The position numbers and the translations under genes are program-made. This document shows positions 45,332 through 54,823 of a stretch of 64,000 nucleotides of DNA, one piece after another (position 1 is the first letter of the stretch; every line of letters starts with the position of its first letter). The DNA comes from Shewanella sp. NFH-SH190041 (GTDB taxonomy: Bacteria > Pseudomonadota > Gammaproteobacteria > Enterobacterales > Shewanellaceae): assembly GCF_024363255.1 (NCBI RefSeq), contig NZ_AP026070.1, forward strand, positions 2,852,001 through 2,916,000. The letters are read 5' to 3'. The notes under the pieces are model-generated. The model saw only the letters and a list, made by a program, of their open reading frames with translations, was not told the origin of the DNA and did no database searches.

Positions 45332-46726
45332 ATGTCAGGGATCACCGGAAGCCCATTACCTGAGCCGCCACCACAGCAGACCATCCATCACCGCCAACTG
45401 ACTATTCTGGCGGCGGATATTGTACTTTTGTTTGCGATGCAAAACCTGCTGCCCTTTGACGCTGGTGTCAATATTGGTCTGTCCATGCTGGTATTTGCCG
45501 CCATACTCTGGCTAACTGAAGCCATTCATATCAGTGTTACCGCGATACTTATTCCTATTCTGGCTGTCTTATTTGGTGTGTTTGATACCAAAGAAGCCAT
45601 GAGCAATTTTGCTAACCCCATTATTTATCTGTTTTTTGGTGGTTTTGTGCTGGCCGCTGCACTAAACAGCCAAGGGATTGACCGGCTGATCGCCCAAAAA
45701 GTGCTACGCGCCTCCAAGGGAAAACTGGCAACGGCTTGTATTTTGCTATTTATAGTCACCGCAGCCCTGTCTATGTGGATCAGTAATACCGCCACCACGG
45801 CCATGATGCTGCCCCTAGCCTTAGGCATTTTGCGCCAGCTTGATTTTACTGAACATAAGCGTACCTACCTATTTATGCTGCTAGGTATCGCCTATTCAGC
45901 CAACATCGGCGGTATCGGCACCCTAGTCGGCAGCCCGCCCAATGCAATTGCCGCGGCGCAAGCTGGGTTGAGTTTTGCAGACTGGCTGTCATTTGGTCTC
46001 ACGACCGTAGCCATCTTATTGCCCGCGATGCTGATCGCCCTATACCTTTATTTCAAACCCGATCTCTCCATACGCTGCCATGTTGATGAAGAAAAAGTGG
46101 CTTTAAACTGGGGCGGGAAGCTGACACTGGTGATCTTTATCTCCACCGTTGTGTGCTGGATTTTCTCCAAGCCACTGGCTAAAGCGCTCGGCGGTATTCC
46201 CCAATTTGACACCATTGTGGCACTCAGTGCCGTAGTGCTACTGGCAGGGCTGGGTTTGGTAGAGTGGAAAAAAATTGAGCAAACCACCGACTGGGGCGTA
46301 CTGATTCTGTTCGGTGGCGGTCTGACGTTAAGTGCAGTGCTCAAGGCCACCGGCACCTCGGTATTCTTAGCCCATATGGTGACAGATATTTTCGGCAACA
46401 CCCATATGGCACTGTTTGTTTTTGTGGTGATATTCTTTGTCATCATGCTAACAGAATTTGCCAGTAATACCGCCAGTGCAGCATTGTTGGTTCCCGTATT
46501 TGCGGCCATTGCTGAGGCATTGGGGTTATCACCAGTGATGCTGTCAGTGCTTATCGGTATTGCGGCTTCCTGCGCCTTTATGTTGCCAGTGGCCACACCG
46601 CCCAATGCCATCGTCTATGGCTCGGGCTATATCAAACAATCTGAGATGATGCGTGCAGGTTTGGTGATCAATATTCTCAGTATGTTGGTGCTATATATCA
46701 TTGCCCATAGCTTCTGGGGGATTTAG
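45332..46726 (+). CDS. DASS-family sodium:anion (dicarboxylate/sulfate) symporter
   Basis: SLC13/DASS transporter of 464 residues, start chosen at ATG MSGITGSP (AGAGG nine bases upstream) rather than an earlier TTG. About eleven to twelve hydrophobic segments. The duplicated SNT sodium/substrate motifs are intact: ISNTATTAMMLPLALG near 150 and FASNTASAALLVPVF near 375, with the partner loops GSPPNAIAAA and ATPPNAIVYGSGYI. Likely substrates are C4-dicarboxylates or sulfate. Single gene. Confidence 0.93.
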   Translation: MSGITGSPLPEPPPQQTIHHRQLTILAADIVLLFAMQNLLPFDAGVNIGLSMLVFAAILWLTEAIHISVTAILIPILAVLFGVFDTKEAMSNFANPIIYLFFGGFVLAAALNSQGIDRLIAQKVLRASKGKLATACILLFIVTAALSMWISNTATTAMMLPLALGILRQLDFTEHKRTYLFMLLGIAYSANIGGIGTLVGSPPNAIAAAQAGLSFADWLSFGLTTVAILLPAMLIALYLYFKPDLSIRCHVDEEKVALNWGGKLTLVIFISTVVCWIFSKPLAKALGGIPQFDTIVALSAVVLLAGLGLVEWKKIEQTTDWGVLILFGGGLTLSAVLKATGTSVFLAHMVTDIFGNTHMALFVFVVIFFVIMLTEFASNTASAALLVPVFAAIAEALGLSPVMLSVLIGIAASCAFMLPVATPPNAIVYGSGYIKQSEMMRAGLVINILSMLVLYIIAHSFWGI

Positions 46727-46772
46727 CTGAAAAGCGAATAGAGTTTACGATATTTCCCACGCTTTAAGAAAA

Positions 46773-46794
46773 AGCCGAATTAGGACATTCGGCT
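46773..46794 (-). terminator. Terminator of the metalloprotease gene
   Basis: Eight-base perfect stem AGCCGAAT/ATTCGGCT with a six-base loop, followed on the minus strand by a TTTTTC run, nine bases past the stop. Confidence 0.85.
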
Positions 46795-46802
46795 CTCACG
46801 CA

Positions 46803-48491
46803 TCATTTGTAGCGTCTGATTGCAACTAACCCCATTACCAGCATGCTAATCCATCCTAACGCGCCACCAGAAGTCCCTGTTTCAACTTCTGGTTCAGGGG
46901 TTGGCTTTGGGGTTGGTTTTACGTCATCGTTCGCAACTCGGATGATTGCGCTCCCTTGTTCAACTGTCAATTTACGAGGAAAGACTAACTCAGCCGTCAC
47001 TGTCTGATCTTCATAGTTTGAAGCAGTATCTTTGAGGGATATTTTCACTGTTTGCTCTGCCTGCTCGGGAGCAAATTTAATTTCAACCAGCTCATCACTA
47101 TTAATGACCGATAGGTTTTCAGGCCCATTAAGAAGCAAATACACTTTTGTCGCTTGAGATACGTCACCATCTCTGGATACACGGATATCGAGGACGCCAT
47201 CAGCTTCATTTATCTGGTATTCGGTATGATCCAAACTCACGGTGCCGATAGTGACAGCCTGATCACGAACATTTGCGTATACGGGCGCGTGTTCGGCAAT
47301 AATCCGATCATTATCGGTTAAACCATCCTCACCACATGGCTCACCATTGATGAACGTATCAGGGTTTGAGAAGTCAGGGGTCAAATCGGAGTTGATAACA
47401 TGCCACATCGCGGTTTTTTTACCGCCACAAGTGCTTGCATGGGCGTAGCCTTCTGGATCAAACATTACCTCCCTTTCGTGATCTGCTTGAAATATATGTC
47501 CAAACTCATGTGCAATCACTGTTTTAGCTGGTTTAAGCAATACAACATTATCGAGTCTACCATTATCGATATAACCTGCGACCCCTCGCAAATCGAACAC
47601 AACCTCACCTTCATGCTCGACCGCATAAGGTGAGTGAATGATCAGCGCAACATCCACACCATAATCCTGATACTGTTTATATATCTCAGGAAGCACCAGC
47701 CCAGATGTTTTCCCTGCATTTACCAGCCAATCAAAATCTGTAATAAATTCATGCATAGCATCAAAACCACCGGAAAATTGCCCACTGGCGGGGTTGTATT
47801 TACCCATATATTGATTGCTTATGTCGAAATTATTAATAAATTCAGTATGAGACTGTAAGTATAGAGCCGCATATTCAGGTGATGAGCCGCTACTTATTAA
47901 ATCAGCCGTTTTCACCTCAATATAAGACTCCATTGCTGCCGGGAAATCGCTTAAATCATAATCTTCAACACCAACCAAATTAATGACGATATTTTCACCG
48001 ACTTTAGAGAACGTTTCATTGGTGTACTCAAAGCCGCTTTGCAAGAAACGGACAATATCAGCCTTATTTGAAAAACCGGGCAAGTCGTATGCGGTGGGGT
48101 GTAAAAAAACAACTACATCAACCCGTCTGTCGGATGGGTCAAACGTAGAGTGACAAGCCTGGTAAGGTTTTTCTTCGGCATACAAGCCACCTGACGGCCT
48201 GCCACATGGCGTAATTTCGGAAATATTGACCGGAATTTCCCATTGATTGCTTGGTACAAAATTATCTGGCGGTGGCGTCCAATCATCAGTTAGTGATGAG
48301 GCTTGCTTTGTAGCGTTAAGCGTGGGTTTGGCGACAGCAATATGTTTGTGGCCTGAGCTTGCAAACTTATCTGCAGCTTGCTGACTAATGTAGGTTGTGG
48401 CCCCTAAGAAAGGACTAATCATTAGCACTAGAGTAGTAAGTAACGCAGTGGCTATTCCGTTATGTTGAACTCGTTTATGTAACAACACCAT
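46803..48491 (-). CDS. Secreted zinc metalloprotease with Calx-beta and GlyGly-CTERM
   Basis: Extracellular or surface protease of 562 residues; ATG at 48491 sits behind GAGGA, better than the in-frame TTG three codons before. Signal segment near 14-35. The metzincin-like zinc site HEFGHIFQADH is at about residues 328-338. A Calx-beta domain spans about 415-525 (ending AIIRVANDD). The tail has a Pro/Glu linker, then SGGALGWISMLVMGLVAIRR, a GlyGly-CTERM sorting signal: Gly-rich motif, membrane helix, basic end. Such proteins are cut by rhombosortase and exported by type II secretion in Shewanella/Vibrio. AT-richer than neighbours. Confidence 0.85.
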   Translation of the reverse strand: MVLLHKRVQHNGIATALLTTLVLMISPFLGATTYISQQAADKFASSGHKHIAVAKPTLNATKQASSLTDDWTPPPDNFVPSNQWEIPVNISEITPCGRPSGGLYAEEKPYQACHSTFDPSDRRVDVVVFLHPTAYDLPGFSNKADIVRFLQSGFEYTNETFSKVGENIVINLVGVEDYDLSDFPAAMESYIEVKTADLISSGSSPEYAALYLQSHTEFINNFDISNQYMGKYNPASGQFSGGFDAMHEFITDFDWLVNAGKTSGLVLPEIYKQYQDYGVDVALIIHSPYAVEHEGEVVFDLRGVAGYIDNGRLDNVVLLKPAKTVIAHEFGHIFQADHEREVMFDPEGYAHASTCGGKKTAMWHVINSDLTPDFSNPDTFINGEPCGEDGLTDNDRIIAEHAPVYANVRDQAVTIGTVSLDHTEYQINEADGVLDIRVSRDGDVSQATKVYLLLNGPENLSVINSDELVEIKFAPEQAEQTVKISLKDTASNYEDQTVTAELVFPRKLTVEQGSAIIRVANDDVKPTPKPTPEPEVETGTSGGALGWISMLVMGLVAIRRYK

Positions 48492-48621
48492 ATTCCTCAA
48501 TTAGTGGATAGTAATATTAGAGTTGTTACACTTAAGCCAATTTTTCTAAAAAAAACATAAGTAAAAATAATGAAATGCTGTATCACTAACAAACCAACAT
48601 TTATCATCCAATACAAATCAA

Positions 48622-48684
48622 CAAAGGCTAAAGCCAAGCATAAATAATTGGAATTTACTGTTATTGATAAGCTTTTAGCCTTTG
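48622..48684 (-). terminator. Possible terminator hairpin after megL
   Basis: Inverted repeat CAAAGGCTAAA / TTTAGCCTTTG enclosing about 41 bases, just past the methionine gamma-lyase stop (minus strand). The long loop makes it weak as a terminator. Confidence 0.35.
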
Positions 48685-48696
48685 AGGTTTTTACTA

Positions 48697-49878
48697 TTAC
48701 ATCGATGCCAGAGCCGTATTTAAATCCTCTAGCAAATCCTCAACAGACTCTAACCCAATGGAAATCCGCAGTAAGCTGTCACTTATTCCTGCCGCTTGCC
48801 GCGCTTCCGGTGTATAAGGAGAATGAGTCATGGATGCCGGATGCTGAATAAGGGATTCAGCATCACCCAAGCTAACCGCAATGGTGAACAACGACAGGCT
48901 ATTCACCAATGCCACGGCCTGCTGATAATCACCGTCTAATTCAAAGGCGATAACGCCTCCGGCCCGTTTCATCTGTGGCCCAAGCAAATCATGTCCCGGA
49001 TGACTTGCCAAGCCGGGATAATAAACACGTTTTACCTTGGGGTGATCTGCCAGCATATTGGCCACCAATTCGGCGTTATCACAATGGCGCTGCATACGTA
49101 CATCTAAGGTTTTTAATCCACGCAAAATCAGCCAGGCATCATGGGGAGAAATCACCGCACCAATATCTTTGAGGATCTCGCCTTTTACTTGATCAATATC
49201 CCCGTGACGGCCACAGACCATGCCGGCAATGACATCACCATGGCCATTTAAATATTTAGTGGCACTATGGATCACCATATCAATACCAAACCCCAGCGGT
49301 TGCTGCAGCAATGGTGTCATAAAGGTGTTATCCACAATAGAAAACAGCTGATGGCGCTTCGCAATGGCAGCAATAGCAGCAAGGTCATATACCGCTAAAT
49401 GGGGGTTTACCGGCGTCTCACAGAAGATCACCTTGGTATTATCCTGCACCGCCTGCTCTACTGCGTTTAAATCGGCAAAATCGACCAGGCTAACTTCAAT
49501 ACCAAAACGGGTAAATAGCTCAGTCAGTAGAGAAAAGGTACAGCCATAAACTGCATTAGAAGCCACCAGATGATCGCCTCCCCGCAGCCGTGACAATAAC
49601 GCCGCCGAGACAGCCCCCATTCCAGAGGCCGTGGCTGCTGCAGCTTGAGCCCCTTCCAGCAATGCCATGCGTCGCTCAAGTTCAGCCGTGGTGGGATTTC
49701 CCAAACGGGTATAAATAAAGCCAGCTTCATCACCAGCAAAACGAGCGCCGCCCTGCTGTGCAGAGCTAAACGCAAAAGTGGCGCTCTGGTATAACGGGGG
49801 CACCAAACTGCCCTGTCCCTCGGCCTGATGGCCACCATGAATGGTTAATGTCGGCAATTGCCAGGAGGTCTTATCCAT
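48697..49878 (-). CDS. megL: Methionine gamma-lyase
   Basis: PLP enzyme that splits L-methionine to methanethiol, 2-oxobutyrate and ammonia (393 residues from MDKTSWQLP; AAGGAA site upstream). It belongs to the Cys/Met-metabolism fold-type I family. The PLP lysine is K208 in SATKYLNG; Y56 is in YTRLGNPT. The residue that sets MGL apart from cystathionine lyases, a cysteine after the conserved tyrosine (YGC, C113), is present. Single gene with no operon partner; other gamma-lyase substrates remain possible. Confidence 0.9.
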   Translation of the reverse strand: MDKTSWQLPTLTIHGGHQAEGQGSLVPPLYQSATFAFSSAQQGGARFAGDEAGFIYTRLGNPTTAELERRMALLEGAQAAAATASGMGAVSAALLSRLRGGDHLVASNAVYGCTFSLLTELFTRFGIEVSLVDFADLNAVEQAVQDNTKVIFCETPVNPHLAVYDLAAIAAIAKRHQLFSIVDNTFMTPLLQQPLGFGIDMVIHSATKYLNGHGDVIAGMVCGRHGDIDQVKGEILKDIGAVISPHDAWLILRGLKTLDVRMQRHCDNAELVANMLADHPKVKRVYYPGLASHPGHDLLGPQMKRAGGVIAFELDGDYQQAVALVNSLSLFTIAVSLGDAESLIQHPASMTHSPYTPEARQAAGISDSLLRISIGLESVEDLLEDLNTALASM

Positions 49879-50130
49879 AATGCTTCCTTGTTTGTGTGCC
49901 GCCCAGTCGATTACCACCAGCCTGAATCTTCTTAATTTATTGTCACAGGCTTTGGTCTGTTCTGGCTAAATATGCCAAGCACTGACCTTCGATGGGAATT
50001 GATAAGTCGACTGATGAGCTATCAGTAACAGTAAAAGACCGGGCGCAGGCCTATACCCCTGCTCAACCATACGATCACGGCTGAATGGAAAACATCTTAC
50101 CGCCCAATTTACCTCGCTGCCGCATGTAAA

Positions 50131-51675
50131 TCATTTGTTACGTTCAACGGATTCCGATGCTAAGTCTCCTTGCAACGCCCGGGTCGAAAAGTGTTTTAAT
50201 TCCCCCAGCAGCGCCTTATGCATCTGGCGCAGTTTGGGTTTATTTTGCGAGGTAAATGGCAAAGGGCGACACAACGCCATTGCCTGAAAACCTAATCTGG
50301 CTGTGAGCATGCCGCCACCAAGTCCTTGTGCTAAGCGACTAGACAACTTACCCGCCAGCTCCATCGACAATAACTGACTGCCAAGATCGACCGCCACTTC
50401 ACTGATCCCGGCATAAAGAATATTCGCCACAATTCCGCGAAATAACTTCACCCGACTCCAGTACCCCAGCTTTACCCCATAGAGTGCCGCGACTGCACGG
50501 ATCATTTTCTGATTGCGCCACAACACCATCGCCATATCCAACACAGCTAAGGGGCTAGCTGCCAAGAGTAGCGCTGACTCAACACTGTACTTATGCACTA
50601 AAGCCTGGGCCTGCTTATCCACTGGCTGTAATACCAATTCATCAAACAGCAGGAGTGACTCGGCATCATTGTGCTCAGCCCGACTTAGCTGGCGGTAGCG
50701 CTCAAGCCCGGCACTGGACGGTAAATTTGCCGCTACTTGGGCTAAAAAGGGCTGCGCTTCCCCCAATTGCACTGAATCCATCAATCTGTGTGACTGGGCC
50801 TGGCGGCTCTCCACCCGCTTAAGCTCACCTAATAAGCGCCACTCTCGCCATAATGTCCGGCCGCCCCAGAGTAAAACCAACAATAATACCCCGCTATACA
50901 AGCCAAACAGCCATGGGGAGGTTTGCCAAGCATGATAAAGCCCTAGCCCGGTATTGGTGGTTAACAATACCAATATCCCCAGCAAGGCAAGTTTTCCTAA
51001 CTTAGAAAGTCCGACGCGACTGCGACCAAGTAAAGACTGGCCAGTAAGAGAAGCAGTATGGGCGTTGTTTGGATCTGCGCCACTATGGGCATCAAGCAAA
51101 GCTGCAAGTTCAGCCTCATCATCGGTTTGCACGGCATCGTGTTGTGTCTGTTCACGCCTTTGCGGGGAAAACTCGGCGCTGAAATGTTGCGCTTTGCGCA
51201 AAGGTGGATGTGACTGCGATGGCGCCGAAGGGGAAGCGCTACTGTGAATATCACTTTTTTTAACCGATGCCTCTGTAGGCGTGGTTTGCCTATCAGCGTC
51301 AATATCAAGCTGCATATGCGCTGTAGTCTCTTGAGGCGACGCTGTGGTATGCAGCTGTCTGGGGCGTAATCTGCGTGGTTCGGTATTCACATCCCTGTTA
51401 GCTTGAGCACGAGCATCCGTTGCCGCAAGCGATGATTGCTGTGAGTCTGCTGTTGCCTGTGTTCGCTTAACAGACGGCTTCGCCACGGTAAGATCATCAC
51501 TTGAATGATTACCAGTATCCGACGCTAGCCTGCTATTAATAGCGTCTATTTCACCATCCACACTGGCACTATCACTGGCACTATCCTCAGAGTAAGCGGC
51601 ATTTTTTTCTTCGTGGTCGGTAAGATGCTTATTTTTACGGTTGTTTTTACGATTATTGCTGCGGGTAAAAATCAT
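50131..51675 (-). CDS. ycjF: YcjF-family membrane protein with long polar N-terminal extension
   Basis: Inner-membrane protein of the TIGR01620/DUF697 family (514 residues). Residues 1 to about 220 are polar and low-complexity (Ser/Asp/Gln/Thr), likely disordered, and unlike the shorter E. coli protein of about 350. Two membrane segments follow (about 225-275), then the conserved part ending in AGISEVAVDLGSQLLSMELAGK, LGGGMLTARLG and PFTSQNKPKL. It is coupled to ycjX (four-base overlap). In E. coli ycjXF follow the psp operon and belong to the Psp regulon; here they lie directly behind pspABC. Confidence 0.88.
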   Translation of the reverse strand: MIFTRSNNRKNNRKNKHLTDHEEKNAAYSEDSASDSASVDGEIDAINSRLASDTGNHSSDDLTVAKPSVKRTQATADSQQSSLAATDARAQANRDVNTEPRRLRPRQLHTTASPQETTAHMQLDIDADRQTTPTEASVKKSDIHSSASPSAPSQSHPPLRKAQHFSAEFSPQRREQTQHDAVQTDDEAELAALLDAHSGADPNNAHTASLTGQSLLGRSRVGLSKLGKLALLGILVLLTTNTGLGLYHAWQTSPWLFGLYSGVLLLVLLWGGRTLWREWRLLGELKRVESRQAQSHRLMDSVQLGEAQPFLAQVAANLPSSAGLERYRQLSRAEHNDAESLLLFDELVLQPVDKQAQALVHKYSVESALLLAASPLAVLDMAMVLWRNQKMIRAVAALYGVKLGYWSRVKLFRGIVANILYAGISEVAVDLGSQLLSMELAGKLSSRLAQGLGGGMLTARLGFQAMALCRPLPFTSQNKPKLRQMHKALLGELKHFSTRALQGDLASESVERNK

Positions 51676-53114
51676 GCCAATTTATCCCCTAACAAATACT
51701 CAAGCAGATGATCCAAACGGATATGCGCCAGTGTGGCTCGGGCAGCATCCTCCGATAACGGTCGGGGGCTAAACGCGGTAAATTCAAATCCCTGCCCCTG
51801 CCAAAACGCATTCCCCGGTAAGCGCGTTGGAACATCACCGGGAAACAGGGTTAGCGGCTCAGCACTGTCCAGTGCCTGCCCTTGTATCACATTAATCGTC
51901 TCCCCTTGTTGCTGCACTGTGCCTGGGCGAGTTGCGCGAATGGCACTGATGGCCATAGTCTCCACAGTGCACCCTTCAAATTTGGCATAGTGCCGGCTTT
52001 GCTGCAGCACATCGGCCAATAGGCTGACCATATGCCCCTGCTGATCCGCAGTGACATGATCCGCTTTACTGGCAGCAAACAATAAGCGATCGATTCGAGG
52101 GGCAAATAAACGGCGTAGTAAACTACTACGGCCAAAGTGGAAACTGCCCATAATATCCCCCAATGCCGCGGTCATATCATCAAACTGCGCTTTACCCCGA
52201 TTTAACGCCGACAGGCAATCCACCAGCACCACCTGGCGATCAAAGTGGGCAAAGTGATCCCGATAGAATGGCCTAACAACCTGACTGACATATTGCTGAT
52301 AACGGTGTTTAAGCACCGCAAACACACTTGAAGAAGGTGCTTGAGATAAGGTAGCCATCTCATCTGCAGACTTAAATACAGGAAAAAACGCCAGTAGTGG
52401 CGTGCCCGCTAATTCCCCCGGCAATAACATGCGCCCGGGCTGTGCCAAATAAAATCCTTGCTGATGCACCATATCTTGCAATAACACCTGATACTGTTCG
52501 GCTATGGCGGCCAAACGGGTATCATCAGCCTTGGCCAGTAAGTCCAGCTCTGCCAATGCACCGGCAAATGCCTCATAGGCTGGAGAGCGACGCAAAATGG
52601 CTTGCCGTGCCAATTGCTGTTGGCACCAGTGTTCAAAACTGAGCTCAAGCATAGGCAAATCCAACAGCCATTCACCGGGATAGTCAATAATATCCAAATA
52701 CAAAGTGGCGCTGTCTGTTAACTTTGCCAATATGCCCTGTTGTGGCCGATAACGCAGTGCCAGGCGGATTTCACTGATATTACGGGTAGAGCTTGGCCAG
52801 CGTGGCGGTGTGTCAGTTAATGCTGTCATAGCGCCTTGATAATCAAAGCTGGCCAAGCGCAAATCAGGTTGTAGCTCACGGCGAACCCCAATCAGCCGCT
52901 GCTGCCGACAGACCTGCCATAGCGGCAGTTGTTGCTCTGGTCTGTCTGCCAATAATTGATTGACCAAGCCGGTGATAAATGCGGTTTTTCCGGCACCGGA
53001 TAGCCCAGTAACAGCTAATCGTAGATGGCGGTCTGCGCCGCGATGTACCATATCGGCTGCCCGGCCGGAAAGTGATGCCCATGTACTGCGCACTTTTCCC
53101 ATAGCGTCATCCAT
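51672..53114 (-). CDS. ycjX: YcjX-family P-loop NTPase
   Basis: DUF463 ATP/GTPase of 480 residues. The Walker A motif GLSGAGKTAF is at about 38-47; LYLDIIDYPGEWLLDLPML carries the switch region, and DCLSALNRGKAQF is the conserved downstream part. YcjX is part of the phage-shock stress regulon in enterics, with unknown mechanism. The start lies just past the pspC terminator, so it should be transcribed from its own promoter or by read-through. Overlaps ycjF. Confidence 0.92.
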   Translation of the reverse strand: MDDAMGKVRSTWASLSGRAADMVHRGADRHLRLAVTGLSGAGKTAFITGLVNQLLADRPEQQLPLWQVCRQQRLIGVRRELQPDLRLASFDYQGAMTALTDTPPRWPSSTRNISEIRLALRYRPQQGILAKLTDSATLYLDIIDYPGEWLLDLPMLELSFEHWCQQQLARQAILRRSPAYEAFAGALAELDLLAKADDTRLAAIAEQYQVLLQDMVHQQGFYLAQPGRMLLPGELAGTPLLAFFPVFKSADEMATLSQAPSSSVFAVLKHRYQQYVSQVVRPFYRDHFAHFDRQVVLVDCLSALNRGKAQFDDMTAALGDIMGSFHFGRSSLLRRLFAPRIDRLLFAASKADHVTADQQGHMVSLLADVLQQSRHYAKFEGCTVETMAISAIRATRPGTVQQQGETINVIQGQALDSAEPLTLFPGDVPTRLPGNAFWQGQGFEFTAFSPRPLSEDAARATLAHIRLDHLLEYLLGDKLA

Positions 53115-53152
53115 TTAACAAGGTAGAATCCCGTCAATTTACCGAAAAAAAA

Positions 53153-53170
53153 GGGCGGTGAATACCGCCC
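53153..53170 (-). terminator. Terminator of the pspABC transcript
   Basis: Seven-base stem GGGCGGT/ACCGCCC with a four-base loop and eight-T run on the minus strand. It is separated from pspC by the MITE and lies 39 bases before the ycjX start. Confidence 0.85.
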
Positions 53171-53188
53171 GTCCAAGGGAATAATTAG

Positions 53189-53450
53189 GGTCTGTTGACC
53201 TTTCGAGTTTGTTTTTGCAGCGATTTGAGGATGCTTTATACAAGGCAGCGGCTTTGATAGGTAGTTGCGCTACCTGATAAGCCGATAACGCAGTAGAAAG
53301 GCGCCTCAAATGCTGCCCGACGGGTTCGGCTAAAAGCGTTTTACGCTTTGTTGAGCGGTTCTTGCTTAGAATAACTAGGCGGCAAACCACTCGCCGCGAT
53401 TAAAACGCTTTTATCTCGAACAAAATTTAACCACGAAAGGTCAACAGACC
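53189..53450. mobile_element. MITE, 262 bp, inserted between pspC and its terminator
   Basis: Non-coding element bounded by perfect 17-base inverted repeats (GGTCTGTTGACCTTTCG and its complement). A second perfect inverted repeat of 13 bases (TAAAAGCGTTTTA, 53331-53343 and 53401-53413) lies inside. An open frame runs across it but has no resemblance to a known protein. A decayed relative is at 27246-27344 and a solitary end at 19605-19621. Target duplication is not obvious. The left end starts six bases after the pspC stop. Confidence 0.88.
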
Positions 53451-53456
53451 AAAGGA

Positions 53457-53849
53457 TTAAAGATCGTTAATTTGTCTTTTTAAATCATATTGATCTGATG
53501 TGACATGCCGCTCTATCTGCTGCAACCGCAGCTCCAATGAACGAAAGCGGCTATTAATATCGCGCAAGGCTTGCTTAGCCGGCTCACCGGCCTGCCAAAT
53601 TTTCTTTTTCAGCTCGATATCATGGTAATCCTTGTCCTGATAACCGACGGACTTGGTGTCCAAAATCATCCATAAGGCAGCGTAAATAATCAGTACAGCA
53701 CCTGAGCCGCCGAGCAGAAAAATAGAGACGGCGACCACCCGTACCAACCAGGTTTCCAGATTAAAATAGTCCGCAATGCCGGCACAAACACCGGCGACCT
53801 TGCCCTTTTGCGGTATGCGATACAGAGTTCGGTCATCTTGACGGCTCAT
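53457..53849 (-). CDS. pspC: Phage-shock protein C
   Basis: Inner-membrane stress-signalling protein and PspC-domain founder (130 residues from MSRQDDRTLYRIP, behind a strong GGAGGAG). The PspC domain GKVAGVCAGIADYFNLETWL is at about 13-32, with membrane helix following (LVRVVAVSIFLLGGSGAVLI) and a C-terminal coiled coil. It overlaps pspB by 17 bases. A longer upstream frame is not used. PspC with PspB passes membrane stress to PspA. Confidence 0.95.
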   Translation of the reverse strand: MSRQDDRTLYRIPQKGKVAGVCAGIADYFNLETWLVRVVAVSIFLLGGSGAVLIIYAALWMILDTKSVGYQDKDYHDIELKKKIWQAGEPAKQALRDINSRFRSLELRLQQIERHVTSDQYDLKRQINDL

Positions 53850-54075
53850 GGCGGCTCCTCCATTCCGGACTCTCGGTGTCCAGAATAGACTCCAAGGTAT
53901 CAATACGTTGATTCATCATCTCGGCTTTACGGATCAATTCATTGAGCTGTTCAAATTCAGCCTCGGTCAACCCTTCACTGACTTGGCGCTTACTGCGGTA
54001 ATGCAACACCAGCCAAATTGGGGCGACAATGACCATAAACAACACCATGGGCAGAAACAGCAAATCCATATCCAT
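53833..54075 (-). CDS. pspB: Phage-shock protein B
   Basis: Small inner-membrane protein (80 residues from ATG at 54075, preceded by GGGGGA; an in-frame GTG four codons earlier is weaker). One N-terminal helix (LLFLPMVLFMVIVAPIWLVL), then a cytoplasmic helix containing the typical LIRKAEMMNQRIDTLESIL. Length and layout match PspB of enterics. Partner of PspC. Confidence 0.95.
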   Translation of the reverse strand: MDMDLLFLPMVLFMVIVAPIWLVLHYRSKRQVSEGLTEAEFEQLNELIRKAEMMNQRIDTLESILDTESPEWRSRHEPSR

Positions 54076-54095
54076 AACGTCCCCCACTCCTGTTG

Positions 54096-54785
54096 TTATT
54101 TAGTTGTCGGTGGTTGTTTGCCCTTAACCCGAGCTTTCAGTGCGGCCAGTTCTTCATTGATGGCATCTTCCGCCTCAAGCGCTGCAAATTCATCCGCTAA
54201 GGTCCCGCTAGCAGGTTTTTTTCCTAGCTCATAGGATTCCACCTGAGCCTCAAGCCCTTCTACCCGGCGCTCATATTGCTCGAACTTAAGCATGGCATCA
54301 TCAATTTTGCCCGTATTCAGTTTGCGTTTTACCGCCAAACGGGAAGATGCGGTTTCCTTACGCATAATGATAGTTTTTTGCCGGGCCTTAGCATCGGTCA
54401 GCTTTTCTTGCAGTTGTACCACTTCTTCCCGCAGACGATTAATCTGTTCATCGACCACCACTAATTCATCATTTAAGGCACTGACATTCGCTGCGGCTTT
54501 TTGTTTTTCGATCAAGGCCGCCTTTGCCAGATCTTCTCGGTCTTTAGTCAGTGCTAACTCAGCTTTATCCTGCCAGTCTTGAACCTGTAGTGTGACCCGC
54601 TCAATCCGGCGTTGTAGCTCTTTTTTCTCTGCCAGTACTTTGGCTGAGGTGGAGCGAACTTCCACTAAGGTATCTTCCATTTCTTGGATAATCAGGCGCA
54701 CCATCTTTTCTGGATCTTCCGCCTTATCCAACAAGGCACTGATATTGGAGTTCACAATATCGGCAAAGCGCGAAAAAATTCCCAT
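54096..54785 (-). CDS. pspA: Phage-shock protein A
   Basis: ESCRT-III-like peripheral membrane protein (229 residues from MGIFSRFADIV, behind AGAGGA; the open frame runs eleven codons further without a good site). It is helical throughout: NISALLDKAEDPEKMVRLII is the membrane-binding first region and long coiled coils follow. PspA stabilises damaged inner membranes and holds PspF inactive. First gene of pspABC; its sigma-54 promoter is visible upstream. Confidence 0.96.
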   Translation of the reverse strand: MGIFSRFADIVNSNISALLDKAEDPEKMVRLIIQEMEDTLVEVRSTSAKVLAEKKELQRRIERVTLQVQDWQDKAELALTKDREDLAKAALIEKQKAAANVSALNDELVVVDEQINRLREEVVQLQEKLTDAKARQKTIIMRKETASSRLAVKRKLNTGKIDDAMLKFEQYERRVEGLEAQVESYELGKKPASGTLADEFAALEAEDAINEELAALKARVKGKQPPTTK

Positions 54786-54823
54786 CACTACATCCTCTGT
54801 TATCGTTGCACACACCAATGACT

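Noticed and set aside
53139..53390. Open frame of 83 codons across the MITE
   Set aside because: The frame is created by the MITE repeats and continues into the terminator; no start context or known protein resemblance.
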